Below, one piece after another: positions 49,753 to 59,400 of a stretch of DNA of 64,000 nucleotides. Made by a program: the position numbers and the translations under genes. The DNA comes from an uncultured Collinsella sp. (GTDB taxonomy: Bacteria > Actinomycetota > Coriobacteriia > Coriobacteriales > Coriobacteriaceae), in contig CAADUO010000056.1 in the NCBI GenBank assembly GCA_900752215.1, forward strand, positions 1 to 64,000, written 5' to 3'. The notes beneath the pieces are model-generated. The model made no database searches, was not told the origin of the DNA, and worked only from the letters and a program-made list of their open reading frames with translations. Every line of letters starts with the position of its first letter. Positions within the stretch are counted from its first letter, which is position 1.

Positions 49753-51606
49753 TTAGCAGCCCTCCTTTGCGCAGACGGATGCGGGGGCGGTCGGGGCACC
49801 TGGGGCGAGCGCGGGCGCTGTGCTCCCCCGCTGGCCCTCAAGCTCCTCGCGGCGCAGCTGCGACTGGCAAATCTCGCGATAGAGCTGACAGGTCGCATAG
49901 AGCTCGTCATGTGTGCCCAGGCCGGCAACCGAGCCGTGGTCGAGCACGCAGATCACGTCGGCATCGCGCACGGTCGAGACGCGCTGGCTCACAATCACCG
50001 TGGTCAGCGGCAGCCCGCCCTTGGCGGCACCGCGCATGCTGCGCTCGCGAATGGCATGGCGAAGCGCCGCGTCGGTCTTAAAGTCGAGCGCCGACGCGGA
50101 GTCATCCATGATCAATATCTGAGGCGAACCAACCAAGGCACGCGCGATAGTCAGGCGCTGACGCTGGCCACCGCTAAAGTTCTTGCCGCCCGCCTCGACC
50201 GGGGCGTCTAAGCCCTGCGGCTTGTTGCGCACGAACTCGCTGGCCTGCGCCATGTCGAGTGCCGCCCAGAGCTCCTCGTCGGTCGCAGCTTCATCGCGCC
50301 AGGTCAGGTTGCTGCGGATGGAGCCGCTCACCAGCGATGCGCGCTGCGGAACGGTCGCGACCACACGGCGCAGCTGGTCGAGCGGCCAGGTGCGCACGTC
50401 GGCGCCCATCACGCTCACGCTGCCGGTGCTTGCATCGTACAGGCGCGGGATGAGCGAGACGAGCGTGGACTTGCCGCTACCCGTACCGCCGATAATGCCG
50501 AGCGTCTTGCCCAGCGGGAGTTCCAGCGTCACATCGTTGACAGCATTGGCCGCGCCAGCGCCAAACGAGAAGCTCGCATGGCTCAAGTTCAGCGCGGGAA
50601 CTGGAGCGACATTGCCCGGCTTGGGCAGCGCGACCGGCTGGTTGCCCTCGTCGGTGATGCCCGGCACGCAATTGAGCACCTCGTTGATACGCGACGCGCT
50701 GGCGCTCGCCTTGGTAAAGACCACGACCAGGTTGGCGACGTACACGATGGAGGTCAGGGTCTGCGTCATGTAGTTCACAAACGCCATGACCTGGCCCTGC
50801 GTAAGCTCGCCCACGCTGACCTGGATGCCGCCCACCCACAGGATGGCGCACACGCCCAGGTTCATCACCAAAAACGTGACGGGGTTGAGAATCGACGAGA
50901 GCTTGCCCACCGCGATGGCAGTATTGGCCTGGTCGTCGGCGGCCTGCGCAAAGCGCTCGCGCTCGTGATCTTCGCGCACGAAGGCGCGAACCACGCGGGC
51001 GCCCGAAAGGCCCTCGCGGCAGATAAGCGCGATGCGGTCGAGCTTTGCCTGCAGCTGCTTGTAGTAGGGAATGCAGCGCGCCATGACAAACCAAAACACC
51101 AGGCCAATGGCGGGCGTGCAAATCAAAAAGATCATGCCGAGCTTAAGGTCGATGGCAAGGGCCGCGACCATGGAGCCCACCGCCAGGAAAGGCCAGCGGA
51201 TGAGCATGCGCACGCCCAGCGCCACGGCGAGCTGCACCTGGTTGACGTCGTTGGTGATGCGCGTGATGAGCGACGGCGCACCAAAGCGGTCGAGCTCGGC
51301 GTAGCTCAGTTTGTTGATGTGCTCGTAGAGCGCGCCGCGAATGTCGGTGCCCATGCCCTGCGAGGTGAGCGCCGCCATCTTTTGGCAGACGAGCGTAAAC
51401 GAGATGCCGATCACGGCCATGGCGGCAAGTAGCATGCCGTAGTGGATAACGGCGCTCACGTCGTGCGAGCCAATGCCCTTGTCGATCATCTGGGCAATCA
51501 CCAGCGGCGTCAGCAGGTCAAAGATCACTTCGATCAGCTTACACGCAGGGCCGATCACCATATACCGGCGAAACTTACCACCAAAACGCCTAAGCAGCTC
51601 AATCAT
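49753..51606 (-). CDS. ABC exporter half-transporter, degenerate-site subunit (second system)
   Basis: A 617-residue partner of the previous protein. It has a six-helix membrane domain (IEVIFDLLTPLVIAQMIDKG in the first helix region) and an ATPase domain with Walker A GGTGSGKSTLVSLIPRLYD and canonical signature FSGGQRQRLTIARAL. Walker B is followed by Asp instead of Glu (ILIMDDSASALD), as expected for the degenerate site of heterodimeric exporters. The Pro/Ala-rich tail ends in Cys. Start chosen at MIELLRRF (51606), with GGGAGCG upstream. No MarR-type regulator is adjacent, unlike the exporter at 14.9-18.7 kb. Confidence 0.93.
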   Translation of the reverse strand: MIELLRRFGGKFRRYMVIGPACKLIEVIFDLLTPLVIAQMIDKGIGSHDVSAVIHYGMLLAAMAVIGISFTLVCQKMAALTSQGMGTDIRGALYEHINKLSYAELDRFGAPSLITRITNDVNQVQLAVALGVRMLIRWPFLAVGSMVAALAIDLKLGMIFLICTPAIGLVFWFVMARCIPYYKQLQAKLDRIALICREGLSGARVVRAFVREDHERERFAQAADDQANTAIAVGKLSSILNPVTFLVMNLGVCAILWVGGIQVSVGELTQGQVMAFVNYMTQTLTSIVYVANLVVVFTKASASASRINEVLNCVPGITDEGNQPVALPKPGNVAPVPALNLSHASFSFGAGAANAVNDVTLELPLGKTLGIIGGTGSGKSTLVSLIPRLYDASTGSVSVMGADVRTWPLDQLRRVVATVPQRASLVSGSIRSNLTWRDEAATDEELWAALDMAQASEFVRNKPQGLDAPVEAGGKNFSGGQRQRLTIARALVGSPQILIMDDSASALDFKTDAALRHAIRERSMRGAAKGGLPLTTVIVSQRVSTVRDADVICVLDHGSVAGLGTHDELYATCQLYREICQSQLRREELEGQRGSTAPALAPGAPTAPASVCAKEGC

Positions 51607-51821
51607 AAAAAGGCGCTCCCTATCATCATCCACATTCAATTCGAATCATGATAGTACGGTGAGCCCAAAAGAAGCGTAAACAACTCGTCATTTCTAATGG
51701 GATTCGGTTTCCAAAGAAGCGGAAAGGCACGCGCACACCCAGCCAGTGTCGGGTCGACCGCCTGATATACTTACATTAGTGCTACCAAGTTAGTCGCCGA
51801 CCCTTGAAATGAGGTGCCGAG

Positions 51822-52889
51822 ATGAACGACATTCTCGCAAGAAGAGCAAGACGAGCAACTGTGGGCATCGCCCTTTCCGCGGCACTTGTCGCGGGAATCG
51901 CCCCCGTAACGGCGATCGCTGCAGAAACCAGCGCCCCCACCGGTGCGGCCGTTTCGCAGACGAGCGCCGCCAACGGCAATTCGGGCGCCCCGCAGACAGA
52001 AGACGCGGCCGCCGCAAAAGAAAAAGCGTATGCAGCCATGCAGGAAGCGCTCAAAAACCTCGAGGCCGCAAAAAACGCCGCAAGTCCCGAGAAAATTGCG
52101 AGATTCAATGATGACATTACCCGTTTTCAAGAGTACCGCGAAAAGATGGCGGCGCAAGCCGCCGAAGGGAGGGAACTCCTTCCCACCATGCAAGCGGACA
52201 TCGATGCTGCCCAAGCCAAATACGACGGGGCCATCAACCGGGTAAGCGAGCTCCAGGCAGAATTAGAGAAGAAACATGAGATGCTTAAGACACTCGAAGC
52301 ACTCGGCTACGAGGAGTTTGTCGAAACTACTAAACAGCAAATAAAGCAGTTGCACAGTGAGATCATATCGGCAAAAACGCACGTAAACTATTGCGAAACG
52401 GAGCTCCGCGAGTTCCAGTACCGCCTCAGAAGAGAGGAAAGACGAGTTAATGACTGTGAACGTGCTGTAGAGAAATATAAAGCCGATATCGACCGGTTCA
52501 CAGCCTGGCGAGATGCGCTCCTCGACAATTTGAAAAAAGCGCAAACGGCCTATGACGACGCCTGCAAGGCATACGAAGAGGCAAAGGCCGCGGCAGACAA
52601 GGCCACCTCGCCCGAGATAACGAAACCGACCGAGACAGTGCCTCCCTCCGGCTCAACGCAACCCGCCGAGGCGACACCGCCCACCGGCTCGTCCGCGACC
52701 GGTAAAGACACCTCGCCAAGCTCCACCAAGCAGGCGAACTCGAGCAGCGGCAAGCAAGCGGATACGACCGCCGGCAAACTCGCGAACACGGGCGACGCAG
52801 CGCCGAGCGCAATCGCACTCGCAGGAATCGCCGCCGCAGGACTCGGAATAACCGCCACAGCCACACGCCGCCTCAAGAACTCAAAATAG
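51822..52889 (+). CDS. Sortase-anchored coiled-coil surface protein
   Basis: A 355-residue secreted protein. The signal peptide is residues 1-34 (core TVGIALSAALVAGIAPVTAIA). A long helical region predicted to be coiled coil (about 62-265) contains heptad-like stretches such as ELQAELEKKHEMLKTLEAL and ERRVNDCERAVEKYKADID. A Pro/Ser/Thr-rich wall-spanning segment (about 268-318) leads to a sorting signal LANTG (320-324), a hydrophobic stretch and RRLKNSK. Two Cys in the coil are unusual. Probably a surface spacer or adhesin of M-protein-like architecture; no specific ligand can be named. ATG 51822, with TGAGG upstream. Followed by a strong terminator. Confidence 0.85.
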   Translation: MNDILARRARRATVGIALSAALVAGIAPVTAIAAETSAPTGAAVSQTSAANGNSGAPQTEDAAAAKEKAYAAMQEALKNLEAAKNAASPEKIARFNDDITRFQEYREKMAAQAAEGRELLPTMQADIDAAQAKYDGAINRVSELQAELEKKHEMLKTLEALGYEEFVETTKQQIKQLHSEIISAKTHVNYCETELREFQYRLRREERRVNDCERAVEKYKADIDRFTAWRDALLDNLKKAQTAYDDACKAYEEAKAAADKATSPEITKPTETVPPSGSTQPAEATPPTGSSATGKDTSPSSTKQANSSSGKQADTTAGKLANTGDAAPSAIALAGIAAAGLGITATATRRLKNSK

Positions 52890-52935
52890 CTGCCAGAGCA
52901 TACTACCTTCGCCAATCCACAAACCCAGAGACAAA

Positions 52936-52975
52936 AGAGGACCGTTTCCCCCAACCCAGGGAAACGGTCCTCTTT
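52936..52975 (+). terminator. Strong intrinsic terminator
   Basis: AGAGGACCGTTTCCC (52936-52950) pairs perfectly over 15 bases with GGGAAACGGTCCTCT (52959-52973), followed by TTT on the plus strand and TTTTGT on the minus strand. It terminates the coiled-coil surface-protein gene and may also stop minus-strand transcripts. Confidence 0.9.
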
Positions 52976-53111
52976 AACTGCAAAAATTCAAGCAACAGCA
53001 CCGCCGCCTCTTGAACCACGCAGCCATCAATGCCCAGACAACGCCAACGAGCAGCAAAAAGCACGGGATTAAATTATTCAGATAAATGTGACCCTTCAGG
53101 TGGTTTTGGTC
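52976..53111 (-). pseudogene. Possible remnant of a small membrane protein
   Basis: Read on the minus strand, about 40 codons ending in TAA at 52974 give a plausible C-terminus: a hydrophobic helix NLIPCFLLLVGVVWALMAAW, then FKRRR and a Cys-rich tail. No ATG, GTG or TTG with a ribosome binding site opens this part; the frame continues upstream into the inverted repeat and SRP RNA, which cannot be coding. It may be a decayed gene end or chance. Low confidence. Confidence 0.25.
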
Positions 53112-53214
53112 GGCTACTCGCGAGTGCCGGCAGGGCGCTTGGTAGTCGAGCGATCCCGCAGGCAAAGCCGAGGACCAGCGAGACACCAAGCGCCCTGCCG
53201 GCACTCGCGGGTAG
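53112..53214. repeat. 31-bp near-perfect inverted repeat downstream of the SRP RNA
   Basis: Arms 53112-53142 and 53184-53214 match at 30 of 31 positions (GCTACTCGCGAGTGCCGGC, then AGGGCGCTTGGT, and its complement). The 41-base loop has no obvious structure. It begins 10 bases beyond the T run of the SRP RNA gene. It may be a second terminator or a mobile palindromic repeat. Confidence 0.8.
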
Positions 53215-53224
53215 CCGCGGCACC

Positions 53225-53347
53225 AAAAAGCGCCTGCGCGCTCGATGGATTCGGATGCCCGACAGAGGCTCCTTATGGCTGCTTCCTTCCGGACCTGACC
53301 AGATTCGGAACATGTCGTCATCCGAACCCATCGAACGCGCTAGGCGC
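53225..53347 (-). ncRNA. ffs: Bacterial small signal recognition particle RNA (4.5S)
   Basis: The minus strand contains the invariant SRP domain IV core, GGTCAGGTCCGGAAGGAAGC followed by AGCC, the Ffh-binding loop. The 5-prime strand (GCGCCTAGCGCG, TTCGATGGGTTCGGATG) pairs with the 3-prime strand (CATCCGAATCCATCGA, GCGCGCAGGCGC) to give the single long hairpin of bacterial 4.5S RNA, roughly 118 bases. A T run at 53225-53229 ends the transcript. It forms the SRP with Ffh and targets membrane and secreted proteins. It lies just after the stop of the giant adhesin gene and has its own promoter. Confidence 0.95.
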
Positions 53348-53354
53348 TCGGTAT

Positions 53355-53383
53355 ATCTTACCTGCTCCCGCCCACCAGGGCAA
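53355..53383 (-). promoter_or_regulatory. Promoter of the SRP RNA gene
   Basis: On the minus strand TTGCCC (53378-53383), a 17-base spacer and TAAGAT (53355-53360), ending 7 bases before the first paired base of the SRP RNA. Spacing and position fit a strong sigma-70 promoter. Confidence 0.75.
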
Positions 53384-53385
53384 GT

Positions 53386-53414
53386 GGGGCGGACCCATCG
53401 GATGGATTCGCCCC
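53386..53414 (-). terminator. Hairpin after the giant adhesin gene
   Basis: A 29-base imperfect palindrome with GGGGCG/CGCCCC ends and an inner CCATC/GATGG stem lies 14 bases downstream of the adhesin stop and just upstream of the SRP RNA promoter. No T run follows, so if it terminates it is not by the standard intrinsic mechanism. Confidence 0.45.
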
Positions 53415-53428
53415 GCTCGTCCATATCG

Positions 53429-56400
53429 CTAGCGGCGCCTGCGGTACAGGACCGCGCCGCCCGCGACGGCCAGCGCGCCGATGCCGGCCATGGCGCCGAG
53501 CGCCTCAACCGGCAGGCTGCGGTCGCCGGTGTCGGGCATACCGCCCTTGGAGCCGTCGCCGCTAGAGCCGCTGCCGGAGCCGTTATCTGAACCGCCGTCT
53601 GAGCCGCCGCCCGGCGTGCCGGGGTTCTCGGGGGTGCCGGGATTCTCGGCGTAGCTGTTGGTGAAGACCGGCGGCACGTTGGCGTCGCCCTCGTAGGAGA
53701 CCCTCGCCGACAGGTAGCCCGTCTTGGTGCCGTCTGCCGCCTCGTCGCTCACCGTGACGACGATCTTGCGCACCGCCTTGTCGTAGGTCACGTGCGCCTG
53801 GCCGTCGTCGACCTCGCTCACCGTGAAGGTGTAGGTGCCAGCCTGCTTGAAGGTCAGCGCATCGAACGTGACGCTGCCGTCCGCGGCGTTCTTGGCGGTC
53901 GACATGACCTTGCCGTCCCGGCTCTTGAGCTCAAAGCTAAACTGGCCCGCCTTGAGCTCGGCGCCCTTGAGCACCTTGGCGGTGCCCAGCTTGAGGGTGA
54001 CGGGCGCGGCCTCGTAGCCGTTGGTGAACGTCACCGAGTCGTCGCCCGTGGGATTGCCCTCGGCATCCGCCAGCTCGTGCCTGACGGTGAGCATGCCGTT
54101 TCCGGCATCGGTGACCGTCGTGCGCACGCGGTACGTCGCCCTGTCGTACGTCACGCCGCCCGCCGTGCCGGCGACCTCGCGCAGCTCATAGCTGTGCGTG
54201 CCGGGCGCGGTGTAGGTGACGGGGCCGAGCGCGACCGTGCCGTCGGCGGCGTTCCTGCCCGCTGCCGCGACGCTCTCGCTGCCGTCGGCGGCAATCTCGA
54301 CCAGCTGGAACTCGAACTCGCCCTCGGCCAGGTCGCGGCCCTTGAGCTTCTTGCCCACCTTGATCTGGTCGGTGACGGAGCTCGGCGTCGGGTTCACGCC
54401 GTAGGTGTTGGTGAACTCGAACGCACCCTTACCCTCGGGCGTGCCCTCTGCGGGCAGGACTTTTGCGACAAGCGTGCCCGCGTTGGTGTCCTCGACGACC
54501 CTGACCGTGAAGGTCCTGGTCGCTGTCGCGTCGTTGACCACGCCGTCGACCGAGCCGGACTCGCTCACCCGGTAGGCGAACGTCTTGGTGCGCAGGCCGT
54601 CGCCGTCGATCTCGGCGTCATCGAGGTCGCTCGGCTGCTTGAACGTGACGCGGCCCAGCGCGACGTTGCCGGCGGCGTCGTTGGTCGCCTCGGTCACCGT
54701 CTTGCCGGAGGCGTCGACCGGTGCGGGCGCGCCGTCCAGCGGCTCAATCTTGAAGGTGTACTTGTCCGCAATGTCGGCCTGCGTCAGGCCAAGGTCGGCC
54801 TGACTGAACGCCAGCGTCTTAGTGCCCGCGAGGTCGACCGTCGCCTCGTTGGTGCCGTAGCCGTTCACGAACGACAGCTTACCGTCGGAGCCCTCGGGGT
54901 AGACCACGGCCACATCCAGCCCGCCCTTGCCGTTATCGGTCGCCTTGACCGTGATGTCAAAGCTCGACGCGGTCGCCGTCACGCCCGCGGGCAGCGCCGC
55001 CGTGTCCTCGGAAACGGTATAGGGAATGGCCCAGGAGCCGTCGGCGGCCCTGGTGGCGGTGCCGTCCGCCACCATCCGCTCGAGCGCGTCGGTGGTGTAG
55101 GCGATGGGCGAGAACGCGAGCCCCGCGGCCTCGCCGTCGCCGGAGGCCCGGTTGGTCGCGGTCGCGACCACGTCGCCCCGGGCATCGCGGACGGAGAACG
55201 AGAACTCGCCCGCCGCCGCGGCACGGCCCGTCAGCGTCTTGGTGGCGTTAATTGCCGCGTTGCCCTCGCCGCCGAGCGTTCCGGTGGCCTCGTAGGAGTT
55301 CTCGAACGCGACCGTCACGGGCGTGGGCGTCGCCGTGGCGTCATCTGCCGTGGAGACCTCGCTGCAGGCGACCTCGACACCGTCCTTGGCAACTGTGGTG
55401 GTGACCGTGAGCTTGCCCGTCGCGGCGTCGTAGCCGGGCGCGATGGTCACCGTGCGCGGCGCGGTGTCGTTGGCGTAGCCCTCGCCGCCGAGCTTGGTCT
55501 CGGTGACGGTGAAGCGGTAGGTCTTGCCCGCGTCGGCGTCGGTGAACTTCACGTCGCTCTCCGCGGCACCGCCGATAAGGTCGATCAGGTCGGCCGCGCC
55601 GTCATCGGCAGCGGCCACGGCGTAGGCGTCCTTATCGGTCTTGAGGCCGAGCTTGGCGGCCGTCTCGGCATCGGCGGTCACGGTGAAGGCGAACTGCCCC
55701 GCCTCCATGGCGCGGCCGGAGAGCGTCTTGGACAGGCGCACGCCCGCGCGGGCCGAGTAGTCGAGCTCGGTCGTGTAGGTGTTCACGAAGTCACCGCCGC
55801 TCGCCTGCGCGATCGCGGGCGTCGTGGCCGTGAGGTTGCCGGAGCCGTCGTCGGTCACGGTCACCGTCATCGTGGCGACGTGGCCGTCGTAGGACACGCC
55901 GACGATGGCGGAGCCGTCATCGGGCCTGACCTCGCGCACCGTGTAGGTGAAGGTCTTGGCGCGCACGCGCTTGCCGCCGACCTCGGCGAACCCGGCATCC
56001 TTGATGTCGTTAAGCGTGTAGCGGATGGAGCCGAAGTCGAAGGCGACCCTATCGCCCGCCTTGGTTCCGGCGGCGGCCGTCACGCTGACGGTCTTGGAGC
56101 CGTCGGCAGAGCCCTCGGGCATGGGGGCGCCGCCCTCGCCCGTAAGCGTGAACTGGAAGCTGTCGCCCTCGGCCCAGTCGCGGCCCTCGAGCGTCTTGGT
56201 GAAGAGTCCCGCGGTGGAGACGTCTCTGCCCTCGGTGGCCGTTCCGTACGTGTTGGTGAACGCGACGGTCGCGCCGTCCTCGGCCACGGCGCCTTCGGCC
56301 TTGGAGCCGTCAGCCCCGTTGACCGTGGTCGTGTAGCCCTCGGCGCCGTCCTCGGTCACGGTGTAGCGCGCGCCCACGGGCAGGCCGGCGATGGTCTTCT

Positions 56401-59400
56401 CCTCGCCGTCCTTGAGCGTGAAGGTCGCCTTGCCGTCTGTGAACGTGACGGCGTGCTCGCCCTTGCCGAAGGTGCCGGAGACGGGCTCGCCGTCCCCGTC
56501 GGTCAGCGTGACCGTGAAGCCGAACTCGCGCTGGCTGTCGCCGCCGACGACCGTCTTCTTGACGGTGAGGCTGCCGGTCTTGGCGGTGTTGGTAAAGACC
56601 GCCGCCTCGACCGTGCGCTCAACAGCGTCGCCCGCATCGTCGGTCAGCTGTGCAATCTTGGTCTTGGCAGACAGCTTACCGGCGCCGTCGTCGGTCACCG
56701 TGACGGTGGCACGATAGGTGGCCTTCGAGAACGTAAGTGCCGTCTCGTCACCCGACTGCTCGGTAATCACATAGGTATAGGTGCCGGGCTTGGTGTACTC
56801 GATGGTGCCGAAGTTGCCGACCTGGGCATCCTTGTGCAGCTCAATCGTCGACACGCCCTCCTTGGCGCCCTTGGGCATGGGCGCCTCACCCTGGGCAGTC
56901 AGCGTCATGGTAAAGGTATCCGCCTTAGTCCAGTTGCGTCCGGAGATCTTCTTTTGCACCTTAAAGGCATTTTCCACCTTCGTGGACTCCACGCTGTAGA
57001 CGTTGGTGAAGCCCGCCTGCGTCGCCTGCCCGACGGTACCCTTCTGGGGGTTCGCCTTATCGGCAACCGCAAAGCCGTCCTCGCTCGTCATGAGCTCACC
57101 CTTGGAGTCGAGCTCCTGCACCTCGTAGTGCGTACCCGTGGGCAAGGTAACCGTGACGGAGCCGCCGGCCTTAAGCGCGATGGTGTCACCGCTCTTGATC
57201 TGTCCGCTTACATAAGTGCCATTGGTGCCGCCAGGGCGACCGGCGAACGCAAAGGTGCCGGCCAGAGGCGTTGTGCCATCGGCCTGGTAGAGCAGCACCT
57301 TAAAGGTAAATGCCTTGTTGGGCGCGGTGATGCCTTCGGCGGCCGTGACCGTCTTGCTCAACGTCAGGCGCCCGTCAGAAACCTGATCGGTAGTGGTGTT
57401 GGTCTTGACGGCAGGGTTGTTGCCGACCGTCACCGACGCCTGGTTGGAGATGTCGCCCGAAGCGCCACCGCTCTTAAACGCGTCCTCGGTCACGCGAACC
57501 TTAAACTGAACCGTGCCCTCCTTGCCTGCGGGAACGTCCTTCAATGTCCAAGTGAGGTTGCCGTCATTGTCCTTGGAGCCGGCATCCTTATGGTCGCCGG
57601 CGAACTCCACGAACTCGGTTCCCGCGGGAACGGCATCGGTGATCGTCACCGTGGCAGACGCGCCCTCGGTGTTCTTGTAGCCGATGGTGTAGGTGAGCTC
57701 ATCACCCAGCGCCACACCCGACTCATTCGAATCCTGAGCATCGCTCTCGGACTTCTTGGGCACGTAGTTGGTCGTGGTGCCGGTATAGCTCTTGTTGTCA
57801 ACCGTTACGGTAGCTTTGTTCTCAACGGTGCCGACCGCACCCTGGGCGTCCTTCACAGCGTCCTCGGTAATCTTTACGCGCACGCGCACCGAACCGTGGC
57901 TGCCCGCGGGTTGCTTACCCAGGTCCCAGGTGAGCAACTGACCGCTCGCAGCGCCCTTATCGGCAAACTCGCCCTCAAAGGCCTCGAACACAACGCCCGT
58001 GGGCAACTCGTCGGTCACGGTCACGTTGGCCGAAACCAGATTGCCGGCGGCATCGGCCTCGGTATTGGCCCAGTTGATGGTATAGACGTAGGAGTCGCCC
58101 ACAGAAAGCAACTGCCCGTCGATGTCCGCATCGGGCTTCGCGACCGTGCCAATCGTCTTGACCTTGTCACGCGTGTTGTGGAAAACGATCTTGCCGTTCT
58201 CGGTACCATCGCGATAGGTCACCTTGGGCGTCAGCGTACCGTCGTTGTTGTCGGTCACCTCGAGCAGCACCCGGCACGTCGCGGACGTATCCACGGGACG
58301 CACGCCCGCGGGCAGGTTGGCCAAGCGCTCCTTTGCCACCAGGTTAAAGCTGTAGGTGGTGGTGTGGTCGGCATTGTGACGCTTGGTGGCAACGCCATGG
58401 TTGACGGCGGCGGCAAGGTCAATCGTCTGCTCATGAGTTCCGCTGGTAGCATCGCCAAGCTTAAAGTTAACCTTACCAAAGTCGACCGTTGCGATACCGC
58501 TCTCGCTCGCCTGGGTCTTACCCTCACCCTTCTTTTCGAGCGAGCCATCGGCCTTCTCGGCATACAGGTCAAACGTATACTGGCCAGCCTCGATCTTGTC
58601 GCCGGAATCCATTACCTTCTCGGCAGCAAGACCCTCAAAGGTTCCTTTCGCGATGTAGCTGTTGGTAAAGAACATCTTGGCCTTGGCGATACCGTCCTTG
58701 GAACTATAAGTCTTTGCATCATCGGTATCTTCGACATTGTTGGCGTCAAAATGCTTGACGGTAGTCTCGGTATAGAGCGAGCCGTTGTCGCGATTCTTAA
58801 CCGCAATCTCTGCCGTCCAATAGGACGAATCGTAGGTGTAACCGCCTTGCTTGCCGTTGTTCTCGACAACCTTGTAGGTGAACGTCTTGCCCACATCGCC
58901 CGTCGCAAAGGTCAGGCCACCCAAAATACCGGTGTGGGACGTGCCATCGGCCTGCGGTTCATCGTTCGTAACGGTGAGTTTGCCATCTTCCTGGCGCAGC
59001 AGCGCCTTAAGCTTTTCGGTTGAGGCGGTATCTTCGCCTGTCACCGTGAAGCCAAACATGCCGGCATGCAGGTCGTGCCCGTTGAGCGTCTTGACGATCT
59101 CAAGACCGCCCTGGAGCTCGTAGCTCGTTGAAGTTTGGTAACTATTGGTAAAGATGAAGCCTTCCGAGCCGGTCGTGCCATCGTCGCGGGCCACAAGCTT
59201 GCCGCCCTCATCGGTTACGGTAACGGTCAGGGTATAGGTGTGCGTGTCATACTTCCACTCGCCGAGAACATTCGGAACCTGTTCGTTAATAGCAAACGTA
59301 TACGTGCCCGGCTTGTTAAAGGTGAGCTTTGAGAAGTTAACCTGATAGTGCTCCCCGTCCTTGAGCCCCTCCTTCGTTTGCTTCTTCTCGACATAGCCGT

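Noticed and set aside
53792..59023. A 1743-codon plus-strand open frame opposite the giant adhesin gene
   Set aside because: Antisense shadow of a GC-rich gene with strong third-position bias. Its translation is rich in Arg, Gly, His and Val without recognisable domains, while the minus strand encodes clear adhesin modules.
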